Origin: Vanilla planifolia
Lineage: Eukaryota; Streptophyta; Magnoliopsida; Asparagales; Orchidaceae
Direction of reading: 5' to 3'
NCBI GenBank assembly: GCA_023846275.1
Contig: CM043868.1
Span: 19,253,755 to 19,317,754 of the forward strand
Length of the DNA: 64,000 bases
Of this stretch, positions 13,701 to 27,600 are shown one piece after another. The number at the start of each line of letters is the position of its first letter. The first letter of the stretch is position 1. The position numbers and the translations under genes were made by a program. The notes under the pieces are model-generated. The model worked only from the letters and a program-made list of their open reading frames with translations. It made no database searches and was not told the origin of the DNA.

Positions 13701-13913
13701 TCGTGGTGTTTGTTCGTTTTATGTTGTTTTCGGGTATGAAAACCAATGTATGGGGTACCTACGAGAAGACTTGCTTCGGACATGGATGAGGATGACGACG
13801 GAAGTATGAACGAGGTGGTCAACGGCCCATTTCACAGCCTGTTGGCTGTTCTTGTCCTTGTCGATGGCCACAGCGGTCAACCTTGGCAGCGATATGCGTG
13901 TGCTGTCTTCCAT
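10701..13913 (-). CDS. Gene A: USP-domain receptor-like cytoplasmic kinase (RLCK-IX type) without U-box
   Basis: Eight exons on the minus strand with consistent GT/AG borders and phase: 13763-13913, 13339-13433, 13136-13257, 12836-13036, 12400-12733, 12193-12300, 11690-12118 and 10701-11606. Together they give 781 residues. Exons 1-4 form an N-terminal universal-stress-protein (adenine-nucleotide alpha hydrolase-like) domain, with LTAVAIDKDKNSQQAVKWA at its start and SAPDFCAVYVISKGK at its end. Exon 5 is a Ser-rich linker, and exons 6-7 a long charged coiled coil. The kinase begins in exon 7 (IGEGGYGPVYKG, VAIKVL) and continues in exon 8 (HRDLKPANIL, SDVGLARL, GTFCYIDPEYQ). DVG replaces DFG, as is usual in this family, while the HRD aspartate and the VAIK lysine are present, so activity is plausible. 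The ATG at 13911-13913 is the first in frame. After the last kinase helix (LPELNRLRNL) about 70 unrecognised residues follow and no U-box, so the exact C-terminus is less certain. Likely a cytoplasmic or plasma-membrane-associated signalling kinase; the substrate is unknown. Confidence 0.9.
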
Positions 13914-14275
13914 TTCTAAGGTTGCAGGCTTCAAGTCACCTCTCTATTGACTCCTTATGTCTTTCTGTTATCAAATGTCAAGAAATCAAAACGAGAATGG
14001 AAGAAACCGAAGGGAGAAAGAGAACAAACAGAAGCAGGAAGAAGAAGACGTCTTCTCCTCCCCCTCTTGTTCTCTTCCTCTATTCTTTGCCCTTCTTTTT
14101 TCAGCAAAGCGCTTATGCTGACGTCCTGGCGTCACGTTATACAGTTTTTCCGAAATGCCTAACGGCCAGATTCGATTGGCTGCCCCTTGGGCCCACCTTC
14201 CCTCGTGGCATACCTCTGTACGGCTACCGTGCAGCCGCGTGTCCGATGGTGCGGGATTGGTGGTATCACTGACCT
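13914..14275 (-). promoter_or_regulatory. 5' leader and promoter region of gene A
   Basis: Read on the minus strand, the stretch before the gene A ATG has a long purine-rich leader (GAAGAAG-like runs, about 13990-14100), typical of a transcribed plant 5' UTR. Upstream of it, around 14125, is an ACGT-core motif pair (GTGACGCCAGGACGTCAGC) of the type bound by bZIP factors. No clear TATA box was found. Base composition drops to AT-rich spacer beyond about 14275. Short open frames on the plus strand here are not genes. Confidence 0.45.
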
Positions 14276-17021
14276 TTTCAAAACAATTTATTGGAGGATA
14301 ATATCAAGCTTTATATTTATATATATCTATATCTATCCATCACTATATATCAAGCTTATAAAGATAAAAAGCAAAAGTTTATTTGATGTTATTTTTCCGT
14401 AAGATCGGTCAGTTTGTTAAATGTTGATCTGATTTTCATTTTTTAAATTTTACTTCAAAAAGCAAAATCTATCTTTCAACTTTCGTTTAAACAAAATATT
14501 TTGAGAAAATTTTTTTATTAGTATTAATAATAAATTTATTAACTTAAAAAAATAATTAAATATAATTGAAATTTGACATTAAATATTAAAACATACTAGT
14601 ATAGTATAATAAATTACTACATTGGAATAAATAACAACAAAATTTTACAAAGAAGTAAGTTTATTATATATATATATATATATAAGACTTAAAATACATA
14701 TTGTATTAGATAAGTTTAATTTAATTTAATTTATTAACTATGTTATTTAAAATTTACATAAATAAAATTTATTTGAAATTGAATAAATTTGTATTAAAAA
14801 ACAACATCATTTGATAAACTTTAATTAAACACTGTATTATAAAAAAAAATGCACTAATTATATTATTTAATTAAATTATTGAATTAATTCTAATAATCAA
14901 TTTATAATTTAAATTTTTTTTGTGAATGAATTTTTAGCAAAATTAAATTGAATTTTATAAAAACTTAGAATTAAATCTAATAATAATAAAAAAGAAAAAA
15001 TATGGATAAAAATATAAAAATATATTGAATGAAAGAAGAAGAAATTAAAGATGTTGGTGATTGAACAAATAATAAAAAAATGAGACAAATAAGAATTGTT
15101 AAAAAATTCTAAATCAAATAAGAAATAGATGATGGTGAAAGTGTTAAAAAGGAAAAATAAATCATTTTAAGAAATGAAACTTGATAAAAAAAATATCCAA
15201 AATATTATTATAAAGATAACATCTGTTAATAATATAAAATATTGAATTAGATATTGAGAATTATCAATTAAAGATTAGTGAAGATTAAAAAATAGGAATA
15301 AAAATGAATATAATAAACTTATATTTATCAAATAACGATGATATCCATAAATTACATATTTAATCTAATTTTTGACGAATTAAATGGTATGTTTAGACTA
15401 TTTTTTTTGCCAAAATTTGATAAATTAATAAAAGATATTTGAAGTTTTACCTACATGTTATAACTACTAATTATTAGATAGGAGAATTACAGTCATTTTT
15501 TGAGTATGATATGATGTTTGATAAAATATAATAATAAATGATTACATATAAAATATCTTATGAAGTACTTCTTATGATGAATAAAGAAATCATAGGTGAC
15601 ATATGTATTACTTATATGAGAAAAAATTATATATTATGACTTAAACATGTGATTTAATGATTATATACTTGGTACAAGTAATGTGTTATCATTATATTGA
15701 AATTAAAAAAGAAGAAATATATTGACTTAATAGCCATGCAAATTAAAAAGAGTGAAAAACATCAATAAATTTTGATATAAGTACTAGCAGGTTATATGAT
15801 CAAAAAAACCTAAAAAATGTTATGAAAATTAAGTGGCCAAATATAACAATAAAATATATTACTAGGTGTACATTAAAAAAAAAATAAAAAGATGAAACAT
15901 GAAAGTATGTCAAAAAAGAGAAAAAAGGCTTACTACTTGACGAATTAGGTAATAACAAGGACTTTGTTCTCTTAAGTTTTTATTTTAAGAGGAAACATGC
16001 TATTTAAGTAAGGTCACATTTAAAAAAAACTAATGATAAGTTTGAAATTACATATGTATACTTATCATAAAAGTAAATGTACAAATTATTTAAAATCTAA
16101 AAGTATTAAGTTTGTTAAAATTAGATGTGACAACTTAATTTATTTAATTATAAAATTTGTTTCTAATTATGAATTTAATATTAGATATAGACTATGAATA
16201 TCTAAAATTAAAAAAATTAATTTATGTTAGTACAACTAAAAAAGTATGATATGCTATCCATAATTAGATTTGAGTTTTGAGTATACTAATGAAAATACAC
16301 CATGTAAAATTTGTTAGTATGTTATTTATAATTTTTTAAAATTATTTTATTTTTTAATGATTTTTAAAATAAAAAATGAAAAAAAAATATTTTATTTAAA
16401 TTTTTATTAGTATTCAAGGATAAGCTTATCCATTCCTAGTGCTATTTTAGTTATAATTACATGTGAAAAAAGATCGAGAAACAAAGGAAGAGTTCGAAAG
16501 AGGGAGAATTCTATTGGATGAGAGATTTATGAGCAAAGAGAAGCTAAGAGAGCAATATCATTGGCATTTTCTTAAGAGTTTGAAAAAATTGTGAGAAAGA
16601 ATTTAGATTTTGTTTCACATACAAAGGATTGAAAAATGTATGTTTTTACTTGAGATTTTTCTTAGAATGCTATTATGCTATATTCTAAGTTGTTTATGTC
16701 TTAATTGTGTTTTGGTTGGGATTAAAGCTAAGATTTAAAAGTTGAATTTTCCTACTAATGCCTTGATACTATACGATTGAGTCAAATGTACCTTACTATT
16801 GACTTAAATGGGTTGTACAATGAGAAGATTAGATGACACAATATTTTTGAACATATTATATGATAAAACTTTATTTGAGAGTAGCATTGTATCCTAAATT
16901 CTCAAAAAAAATTACACAACATGGTTAATGTTATCTAATGCTTATGAAGAGTGTATTACATGATGAGTCTATCATATTTCATGATTAGCTACAATAACAA
17001 GGTATAATGTAGGAGACCATC
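14276..17021. other. AT-rich spacer
   Basis: No gene, domain or structured repeat was recognised apart from a (TA)n run at 14664-14684. The stretch ends at the left target-site duplication (CCATC, 17017-17021) of the Tekay element. Confidence 0.7.
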
Positions 17022-20000
17022 TGTTACACCCCATTTTTCCTAGGCTGATTTTTGGCATACATTTTTTTTTTTTTTTTTTTTTTATATAGACAGCTCAGAT
17101 CGTCCCATACCAACCTGAGTAGCCTACGAAAACATAGGATATAACACATCATTACACACCTACTTTCCTTAACAATGTGGATCCCATCTCCCGGGTACAC
17201 CGTCAAATCAGGTTCATGACTCCTGAATTAACAGATGGACTCGCGCAATGTTACTCCTACTAGACCCAATACTCCTAACCCATACCGGTAGGAGAACCGA
17301 TCTAATAGAAGTCTGAACCCCCACGGTTAAGTTCCATAGTCATGTAATGACCTCACCATCAAACAAAAAGATATATAACATCCACAATAAAATATGGCAC
17401 TCCACACACCATACTCCAAGACAATAAAATAAAACAGTGAATGAAACTACATCACAAGAATAAGATCCAAGTCCAACAAGTGTAATATTATCCAACCAGA
17501 CATAAGTCAGAATTACCCTCACATATTACATGACATATGAGAGTAACAATCTCATTAAATACATCCAACAGCAACAATCATCTAACCAGAATATCTCAGA
17601 CAATCACCAATCAGAAATCCTTCACAAGCCTGCTGACCACGATCCCACCTAATCCGGTAGCGTCAAGTCTGCCGAGCCACTGAAAATATATAATACAGGA
17701 ATGAGCTACGCCCAGTAGGAAAGTCAGCTAGTAAAACTCACATGCAAGAGAAGGATAATAGCAAAAATACAGGAATACAGCATAACAATGTACGGTGGAT
17801 AGGCACTCTCAGTCCCAGACTCCGACCAACCACAGCCACCCCAGTCACACCAGAGTAGCTCTCCTCTGGGCTACCAGGCAACGTGCCAGTGGGAACGCCC
17901 ATCTCGAAACACGCATGGCGCCTAAGCACCCGACACCGCAGTGTCTCTCGTCAATCAATCTCCTGGAGACTACAGACAGATCCAGTCACATAATCTCTAG
18001 CCAACGTGAGACACCCCTGCCACCCTAAGGCGCGCAGGCCTACACACTTGGCTAGCCACTGCGAGACACCCCTGCCACCCTCAGGCGCGCAGGCCTACAC
18101 ACATGGACCGGGAGAGATTGACTCAGCCACCGTCCCAAGGAGTCCTCTACCAACAACTTCCATAGAAGCTCACGCCCCTACAGTCATTGCCAATCTCTAA
18201 CTCCAAGATTCGGCAACATGTGTCCAGGTACAACAAGGCGTATACCAGTCTACATGTATACTGTGGAAGCTAAGTCCGAACCGCACAGTTACCTACCACA
18301 ACTACCCTAAAACATCATATAGGGTCTATAGTAGTCCGGTCCAATATGCCAATCCATGAAATATGCCAATACTGAATAAACTGACTCAATCCATGCCGTT
18401 GCCATCAAAGCAACACAATTGTCAATTACTGACTGTTCTGGTAGCATCCGTGTACCATACCTTTGTCTGACTGTTTCCAGCTGTACTGTCATCAGTGATA
18501 ACATTTTTCCCCACTTCAGGAAATTTGTTCTTTACCCACTGATCTCTAGAATTTTCGAAATTTCTCATTTCCAAGTTTTCTGATTTTCCTTGAATTTCCT
18601 AAATGTAAATAATTCCTAAAACTCAATTATCGAGTTTTTTCCTAAATTTGAAATATCAAATTTTGCATTTTATCCATTTTTTTCCAAAATTCGGAATAAT
18701 TCCCCGAATTTAAAATTTTGCTATTCACTATACCGCGCCGAATCCCCTGAATCGCATCTTGCCACCAGTTCGGGCTTTCATGCTGAACCAAACCCCGCCG
18801 GTCAGTTATTAATCCGAAATTCAGCCGACGCTTATATATAATATTAATGATTAATATTATTATTATTCTCTTAATAATTCAACTAATCCCTAATTAATCC
18901 TTAATTCGTCTCCTTCCTTCGCCCGTCGTCCGCGAAACCCTAGCCGCCGCAATAGCCGACCAATTCCGTCGATTTCCGGCGACTGCGTACAAGGAGAACA
19001 TGTTCGTACTATCCTAATGTTCCAATAATGTCGCTAATTTCCTAAGGTTTAAATCAAGTTTTCCGCCGAGCAGTTTCGTCTAATCCTCATGTTGACAATT
19101 CACGAAATTATAGTTCTAGCATTATACAATCATATTAACAGGAATAAAGTGGCATATTTAAATCCTCATGCTTGGTAATTTTCCAATTTCGGCGAAACAA
19201 ATTAACGTCCCGAAAACCCTAACATGCAATTTTCGATAATTTGTACAATTAGCTTCAAAAATCACATTCGCATGCTTAGATAGAGATTTGCAAACTAATA
19301 CATGCTTCAATTTGCTAATTATCTAATTTAAATATCTGAAATTCCTACCTCGAAGACGCCGGCGACGGTGAAGCTCGTCCGCAGCTCGCCGCAGCTCCTC
19401 GCCGAACGAATTTGGTCTCAAACGACTCTCCTCGGTCTCGTGGATCTCCGGGAACAAAAAGCCCCTTGCTAGGCCGCCGGAATCACGCGCCGTACGCCGG
19501 GAATTTCCTCGCTATCGCCGTCGAACGAAAACCCTATTCGCTGCTTCGCGAGGGTTTTTTATACCCCGGGCCGACACGGTGAACCCGTTACGCGTTCGAC
19601 ACGTTTTCGACACGTGAGCACCCGATACGCGCTGTCGACACGCTATCCACACGGTAAGCACACAATACGCGCTGTCGACACGCTATCGACACGGTAAACA
19701 CCCGATCAGCCGGTTCGATCTCACCCGCCGATCTCGACCGTCCGATCCGCTTATTAGAACGTACACGCAAACTCACCCGGCGAACCGCCTCCGCCTCCGC
19801 TGAACCGTTCCGGTCCGGTTCACGCGCGATAAAAAAAACGATTTCCGGTTTAATTTAATTAGATTTTCGAATTTCTAAAAATCTAATAAATCCAATTAAA
19901 TAGGGAAAATTAATTAAAAATTCCTCGGTGCTCCGAAAAATTCCCAAAAGATTTCAGAAATTCCAATAGCCTACAATTGAGTTCCTGGCTCATCCTACTG

Positions 20001-20072
20001 TCGATTCGAAATCATCTAAGCCACAATTAATTTATTAAAGATCAAATACATAAAATTTTACCGGGTATAACA
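17022..20072 (-). repeat. 3' long terminal repeat of the Tekay element
   Basis: This 3,051-bp LTR reads TGTTACACCCC...GGGTATAACA on the plus strand. It is almost identical to the copy at 24608-27656. It contains a 40-bp tandem pair at 19618-19697 and a poly-T tract near its left edge. Confidence 0.95.
19618..19697 (-). repeat. 40-bp tandem pair in the 3' LTR
   Basis: Two 40-bp units with core ACGCGCTGTCGACACGCTAT, differing at a few positions. The same pair occurs in the other LTR at 27202-27281, so it predates this insertion. Confidence 0.85.
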
Positions 20073-20083
20073 ATCTCCCCACC
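20073..20083 (-). other. Polypurine tract of the Tekay element
   Basis: On the minus strand GGTGGGGAGAT directly precedes the 3' LTR. It is the expected plus-strand primer for reverse transcription of this element class. Confidence 0.8.
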
Positions 20084-20086
20084 TTA

Positions 20087-23000
20087 TCAGGAATTTCGCC
20101 CTCGAAATTCAGCAAGAAGTTCCGGCCATTTTTCAGCAACATCCTGCTCTAGCTCCCAGGTTGCCTCCCTTTCGTCATGTCTATTCCACAGAACCTTGAC
20201 CATAGGAAACGACCTGTTCCTCAGCTGTCTGCTGCTCTCCTCGAGGATGCGAACTGGTAGTTCCACATAAGAAGAATCTGGTGCCACTTGTAAACCAGGA
20301 AGATCATCACTGATGCAATGAGAAGGATCTGGCACATATTTCTTGAGATTCGAAACATGGAACACATTGTGAATCTCAGTCAGATGCTCAGGAAGTGCCA
20401 ACCTGTAAGCCACTTCACCGATCCTCTCCAGAATAGGATAGGGTCCAATGTAACGAGGTCGAAGCTTAGAAGGCTTTCCAAACCTGAATAGACCCCGCAT
20501 AGGACTGACCTTCAGGAATACCCTATCTCCCACAGAAAACTCAACAGCCTTGTGCTTAGGATCATAATATTTCTTCTGGCGATCCTGCACAGTACGTAAT
20601 CTGTCCTGCAATAACTTGACTTCCGCTGTGGTCTCCTCTACAATCTGGGGTCCCCACACTCTCCTGGAATCACCCTCCTCCCAACAAAGAGGAGATCTGC
20701 ACCTACGCCCATACAACGCCTCGTAAGGTGCCATACCAATCGACGCCTGGAAGCTGTTATTGTACACAAACTCTACCAAGGGTAATCGTCTAGTCCAATC
20801 TGTTGAGTAAGTTTGTACGCTCAAGCGTAGCAAATCCTCCAAGGTCCGAATAGTCCGCTCAGACTGTCCATCCGTCTGAGGATGATAAGCAGTACTGAAC
20901 CTTAACTGTGTACCCATGGCAGTGTGTAAGCTCTTCCAAAACTATGATGTGAATTTGGCGTCTCTGTCAGAAATAATAGAACGGGGAATCCCATGCAATC
21001 TGACAATCTGCTGAATATATATCTCTGCCAACTGTGCCGCTGAATCCGTCTTCTTAATGGATAAGAAATGGGCTGACTTGGTCAATCGATCTACGATGAC
21101 CCAAATAGCATCAAAACCTTGTCTGGTACGAGGAAGACCAGTCACAAAGTCCATAGTGATGTCATCCCATTTCCACTCCGGAATCGGCAATCTCTGTAAC
21201 AATCCTCCAGGTCTCTGGTGTTCGGCCTTAACTTGCTGACATGTAAGGCATTTCCTAACAAAGGCAGCAACATCTGTCTTCAAACCTCTCCACCAGAAAA
21301 CACTCCTCAAATTCCTGTACATCTTGACTTCTCCAGGGTGCATAGCCAAGGTTCCATAGTGAGCCTCCCGAAGGATCCTCTCCCTGAACTCCTGATGTGA
21401 TGGTACACACCAGCGACCCCTGAAGGTCAAAATGTCGTCTCTGAGAGCAAAGTCTCCTCCCAATCCCTGCGATGCCAACTCAATCTTCTCCTTCAGCTCT
21501 TCATCACAAAGCTGAAGGTCACGCATCTCAAATAACCAGTCAGCCCGAATAGTCAATGAGCTGAGTCTGTGAACCAGTCTCTGAATAGACAACTGTTCCT
21601 GACATCTTTCAACATTCCAATCCAAGTCTGGTATAGAGTCACAGACTAACATATTATGCACGACTGCGTGTCTGCTCAAGGCATCAGCCACTGGATTAGC
21701 CTTCCCCTCGCAGTAGTTTATTGTCAGCTCGTAATCCTTTATAAGTTCCAACCACCTCCTCTGCCTCAAGTTCAGTTCCTTCTGAGTGAACAGATACTTA
21801 AGACTCTTGTGGTCAGAGAAGCAATCTACAGGAACTCCGTACAAATAATGTCTCCATATCTTCAAGGCAAAAATGACAGCAGCTAACTCCAAATCATGAG
21901 TGGGATAATTCTTCTCATGATCCTTCAGTTGCCTCGAAGCATATGCTATAACTCTGTTATCCTGCATCAGTACGGCTCCCAAACCTATATGTGAAGCATC
22001 AGTGTACATCTGATACGACTTCTCCTGTGTGGGTAACATCAATACTGGAGCGGTGCTAAGCCTCTGCTTCAGCTCTAGGAAACTGTTCTCACAACTCTCT
22101 GTCCACTCAAAAGATTTTCCCTTCCGGGTCAACTGGGTTAGTGGAGCAGCCAGTCTAGAAAAGTGAGGAACAAATTTCCTATAGTATCCAGCCAAACCAA
22201 GGAAACTCCGGATCTCAGTGACAGAAGATGGCCTTTTCCAATCAATAATAGCTCGTATCTTGTTAGGATCAACAGCCACGCCCTCCGCACTGACAATGTG
22301 TCCTAAGAATGCTACTGAGTCCAGCCAAAAAGAACACTTGGAGAATTTTGCATACAGCTCATTCTCCCGCAACATTGTAAGCACAGTCCTCAACTGATCT
22401 GCATGAGTATCCCTATCTCTGGAATAAATCAATATATCATCTATAAAGATGATCACAAACCGATCCAGAAAGGCATGAAAAACTCGATGCATCAGGTTCA
22501 TAAATACTGCTGGAGCATTAGTCAATCCAAAAGGCAACACTGTGAACTCGTAATGTCCGTATCTAGTACGGAATGCTGTCTTGGGTACATCAGAATCTCT
22601 AATCCGGATCTGGTGATAACCCGAGCGTAAGTCAATCTTGGAGAACACAGTTGCTCCCTGAAGTTGATCCAGCAAATCATCGATGCGTGGTAAAGGGTAT
22701 CGGTTACGAATAGTAACCTTATTCAATTCCCTATAATCTACACACAGCCTCATACTACCATCTTTCTTCTTGACAAATAAGACAGGGGCACCCCAAGGTG
22801 AACAACTGGGGCGTATGAGTCCCTTGTCTAATAAGTCCTGTAACTGAGTCTTCAACTCTGCTAGCTCGACTGGAGCCATCCTGTAAGGAGCTCTAGCAAT
22901 AGGAGCTACTCCTGCCTCCAAATCAATTGAAAACTCCACTTCCCTAGCTGGTGGAAATCCAGGCAACTCCTCTGGAAAAACCATAGGAAAGTCTCTCACC

Positions 23001-24493
23001 ACTGGAATATCTGACATAGGGGTAGTGGTGGCTTGGCTATCGGTCACATATGCCAACCAACCAGTACAACCCTTACTTACTAACCTTCCAGCCTGAAGAA
23101 CTGAGATCAGGGGAATCTGCCTGTTCAGACCAAAGTATATCACATCCCCCGAACCAGGCACTCTGATCCTGACCTTCTTCTCCCAACAATCCAGAACCAC
23201 TGCATGGTGGCACAACCAATCCATCCCCAAAATGATGTCGAACTCTGCTAGTGGCACACATATCAACTCTGTCACGAATTCGTGTCCACTAATCAGAATA
23301 GATCCGTCAATCTTCTGAACAGTGGGAATCTCTTTCCCATCAGGAAGTCTAACCAGTAAGGGTTCCTTCAAGTAACCCTTGGATCCTGATATCTGATTCC
23401 AGATCCTCTCAGCAACAAAAGAATGAGATGCACCAGTATCAAACAAAGTCATGCACTGCACGTTGCCAAAATGAAGCATACCTGTGATCACTTCTGGTGA
23501 CTCTGAAGCCTGCTGCCGAGTCAGTGCAAATACCCTGGGCTGTCCCCCAGATGAACCAACCGGTCCCGTGATCCTCTGTTTCTTCAACTCTGGGCAGTCG
23601 CACTTCTTGTGTCCGGGCTGTCGACAATGGTAGCAGATAATCCCCCCAGTCCGGGTACCTGTCTGCTGCACTGGTCTCTCAGAAATAGGTCGTGGCCGGA
23701 CCACGACCTCCTGAGTACCACTGTGATCTCTGTGTCTCTTGCCCTTTTTGTTTTGTTGGATATTTCTGAATTCCTTCCTCTTGTTATGAGTCTCTCTCTG
23801 GGCCTCCATCCGGATATCAATAAGCTCAACGGATCTCGCAGCCTCCACCAAGTCATGAAACCTGGCAAACCGACTCACAACTAGCTGGCGCTGCAGCATA
23901 GGACGAAGTCCCTCCAGGAACATCTCACATCTGCGTTCCTCAGAAGGCACCAGCTCTACGGCGTACCTTGCCAGATAAGTGAACCTCGATAAGTAATCGT
24001 TCACTGACATCTGGCCCTGCCTGAGGTGTATAAGTTCCCTCCTGAACTGAGCCATGGCAGAGGCCGGAATGTAGCACTCCCTGAATGCCTCAACAAAGTC
24101 ATCCCATGCTATCTCACTGTTCTGGGCCTCCCCAAACATAGCGCGCCGCTGGCCTCTCCACCAGGTAGCAGCCTCTCCCTCCAACACTAGAGCAGCAAGC
24201 ACTACCCTCCTGCCGAATGGACATCCCAAGGCATCAAATAGCTCAAGCATATGAGCCATCCAGTCATCTGCCACCGCTGGGTCAGCCGACCCACTGAAGC
24301 TCCGCGGACGCAACCGCATGAAGGCATCGATCCAACGATCCACGGCTGGCTCAACTGGCAATGCTGGGATCGTCTCCGGGGTAGGAGTAGTAGATACCGG
24401 TCTGCCTCTAGCTGCTCCACGAGCGGAAAGTCTCCTGGTACCAGCCATACTGTCAAAAACAATTAATCTGGCATTAGAGTCGTCATTTGGCAA
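20087..24493 (-). pseudogene. gag-pol coding region of the Tekay element
   Basis: This is the interior coding region of the element on the minus strand, about 4.4 kb. Domain order is gag capsid, CCHC zinc knuckle, aspartic protease, reverse transcriptase, RNase H, integrase (HHCC zinc finger, then the DDE core) and a chromodomain-like tail after YVPDPSH. Chromoviruses normally translate gag and pol as one polyprotein that the protease then cuts. The region is close to whole with about one break and is recorded as a fossil. Confidence 0.88.
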
Positions 24494-24591
24494 TTGGCAT
24501 ATGGACTACTATAGTATACAAAAGAATCAACAGTTCTCCCCACCTTGGGTTGAACCCCTATACACGTCTAGCCCCGTTATCCTCACCTAGG

Positions 24592-24603
24592 GCTCTGATA
24601 CCA
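24592..24603 (-). other. Primer binding site for initiator tRNA-Met
   Basis: On the minus strand TGGTATCAGAGC lies four bases inside the 5' LTR end. It is identical to the site in the shortened sister copy at 3405-3416. Confidence 0.92.
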
Positions 24604-24607
24604 CTCC

Positions 24608-27600
24608 TGTTACACCCCATTTTTCCTAGGCTGATTTTTGACATACATTTTTTTTTTTTTTTTTTTTATATAGACAGCTCAGATCGTCCCATACCAACCT
24701 GAGTAGCCTACGAAAACATAGGATATAACACATCATTACACACCTACTTTCCTTAACAATGTGGATCCCATCTCCCGGGTACACCGTCAAATCAGGTTCA
24801 TGACTCCTGAATTAACAGATGGACTCGCGCAATGTTACTCCTACTAGACCCAATACTCCTAACCCATACCGGTAGGAGAACCGATCTAATAGAAGTCTGA
24901 ACCCCCACGGTTAAGTTCCATAGTCATGTAATGACCTCACCATCAAACAAAAAGATATATAACATCCACAATAAAATATGGCACTCCACACACCATACTC
25001 CAAGACAATAAAATAAAACAGTGAATGAAACTACATCACAAGAATAAGATCCAAGTCCAACAAGTGTAATATTATCCAACCAGACATAAGTCAGAATTAC
25101 CCTCACATATTACATGACATATGAGAGTAACAATCTCATTAAATACATCCAACAGCAACAATCATCTAACCAGAATATCTCAGACAATCACCAATCAGAA
25201 ATCCTTCACAAGCCTGCTGACCACGATCCCACCTAATCCGGTAGCGTCAAGTCTGCCGAGCCACTGAAAATATATAATACAGGAATGAGCTACGCCCAGT
25301 AGGAAAGTCAGCTAGTAAAACTCACATGCAAGAGAAGGATAATAGCAAAAATACAGGAATACAGCATAACAATGTACGGTGGATAGGCACTCTCAGTCCC
25401 AGACTCCGACCAACCACAGCCACCCCAGTCACACCAGAGTAGCTCTCCTCTGGGCTACCAGGCAACGTGCCAGTGGGAACGCCCATCTCGAAACACGCAT
25501 GGCGCCTAAGCACCCGACACCGCAGTGTCTCTCGTCAATCAATCTCCTGGAGACTACAGACAGATCCAGTCACATAATCTCTAGCCAACGTGAGACACCC
25601 CTGCCACCCTAAGGCGCGCAGGCCTACACACTTGGCTAGCCACTGCGAGACACCCCTGCCACCCTCAGGCGCGCAGGCCTACACACATGGACCGGGAGAG
25701 ATTGACTCAGCCACCGTCCCAAGGAGTCCTCTACCAACAACTTCCATAGAAGCTCACGCCCCTACAGTCATTGCCAATCTCTAACTCCAAGATTCGGCAA
25801 CATGTGTCCAGGTACAACAAGGCGTATACCAGTCTACATGTATACTGTGGAAGCTAAGTCCGAACCGCACAGTTACCTACCACAACTACCCTAAAACATC
25901 ATATAGGGTCTATAGTAGTCCGGTCCAATATGCCAATCCATGAAATATGCCAATACTGAATAAACTGACTCAATCCATGCCGTTGCCATCAAAGCAACAC
26001 AATTGTCAATTACTGACTGTTCTGGTAGCATCCGTGTACCATACCTTTGTCTGACTGTTTCCAGCTGTACTGTCATCAGTGATAACATTTTTCCCCACTT
26101 CAGGAAATTTGTTCTTTACCCACTGATCTCTAGAATTTTCGAAATTTCTCATTTCCAAGTTTTCTGATTTTCCTTGAATTTCCTAAATGTAAATAATTCC
26201 TAAAACTCAATTATCGAGTTTTTTCCTAAATTTGAAATATCAAATTTTGCATTTTATCCATTTTTTTCCAAAATTCGGAATAATTCCCCGAATTTAAAAT
26301 TTTGCTATTCACTATACCGCGCCGAATCCCCTGAATCGCATCTTGCCACCAGTTCGGGCTTTCATGCTGAACCAAACCCCGCCGGTCAGTTATTAATCCG
26401 AAATTCAGCCGACGCTTATATATAATATTAATGATTAATATTATTATTATTCTCTTAATAATTCAACTAATCCCTAATTAATCCTTAATTCGTCTCCTTC
26501 CTTCGCCCGTCGTCCGCGAAACCCTAGCCGCCGCAATAGCCGACCAATTCCGTCGATTTCCGGCGACTGCGTACAAGGAGAACATGTTCGTACTATCCTA
26601 ATGTTCCAATAATGTCGCTAATTTCCTAAGGTTTAAATCAAGTTTTCCGCCGAGCAGTTTCGTCTAATCCTCATGTTGACAATTCACGAAATTATAGTTC
26701 TAGCATTATACAATCATATTAACAGGAATAAAGTGGCATATTTAAATCCTCATGCTTGGTAATTTTCCAATTTCGGCGAAACAAATTAACGTCCCGAAAA
26801 CCCTAACATGCAATTTTCGATAATTTGTACAATTAGCTTCAAAAATCACATTCGCATGCTTAGATAGAGATTTGCAAACTAATACATGCTTCAATTTGCT
26901 AATTATCTAATTTAAATATCTGAAATTCCTACCTCGAAGACGCCGGCGACGGTGAAGCTCGTCCGCAGCTCGCCGCAGCTCCTCGCCGAACGAATTTGGT
27001 CTCAAACGACTCTCCTCGGTCTCGTGGATCTCCGGGCACAAAAAGCCCCTTGCCAGGCCGCCGGAATCACGCGCCGTACGCCGGGAATTTCCTCGCTATC
27101 GCCGTTGAACGAAAACCCTATTCGCTGCTTCGCGAGGGTTTTTTATACCCCGGGCCGACACGGTGAACCCGTTACGCGTTCGACACGTTTTCGACACGTG
27201 AGCACCCGATACGCGCTGTCGACACGCTATCCACACGGTAAGCACACAATACGCGCTGTCGACACGCTATCGACACGGTAAACACCCGATCAGCCGGTTC
27301 GATCTCACCCGCCGATCTCGACCGTCCGATCCGCTTATTAGAACGTACACGCAAACTCACCCGGCGAACCGCCTCCGCCTCCGCTGAACCGTTCCGGTCC
27401 GGTTCACGCGCGATAAAAAAAACGATTTCCGGTTTAATTTAATTAGATTTTCGAATTTCTAAAAATCTAATAAATCCAATTAAATAGGGAAAATTAATTA
27501 AAAATTCCTCGGTGCTCCGAAAAATTCCCAAAAGATTTCAGAAATTCCAATAGCCTACAATTGAGTTCCTGGCTCATCCTACTGTCGATTCGAAATCATC

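Noticed and set aside
13914-13934. Extending gene A upstream to a start at 13934
   Set aside because: That position is TTG; the first in-frame ATG is at 13911-13913, and the family's USP start fits it.
13883-14402. Plus-strand open frames of 71-129 codons upstream of gene A
   Set aside because: They lie in the purine-rich leader and promoter of gene A on the opposite strand, with low-complexity translation.
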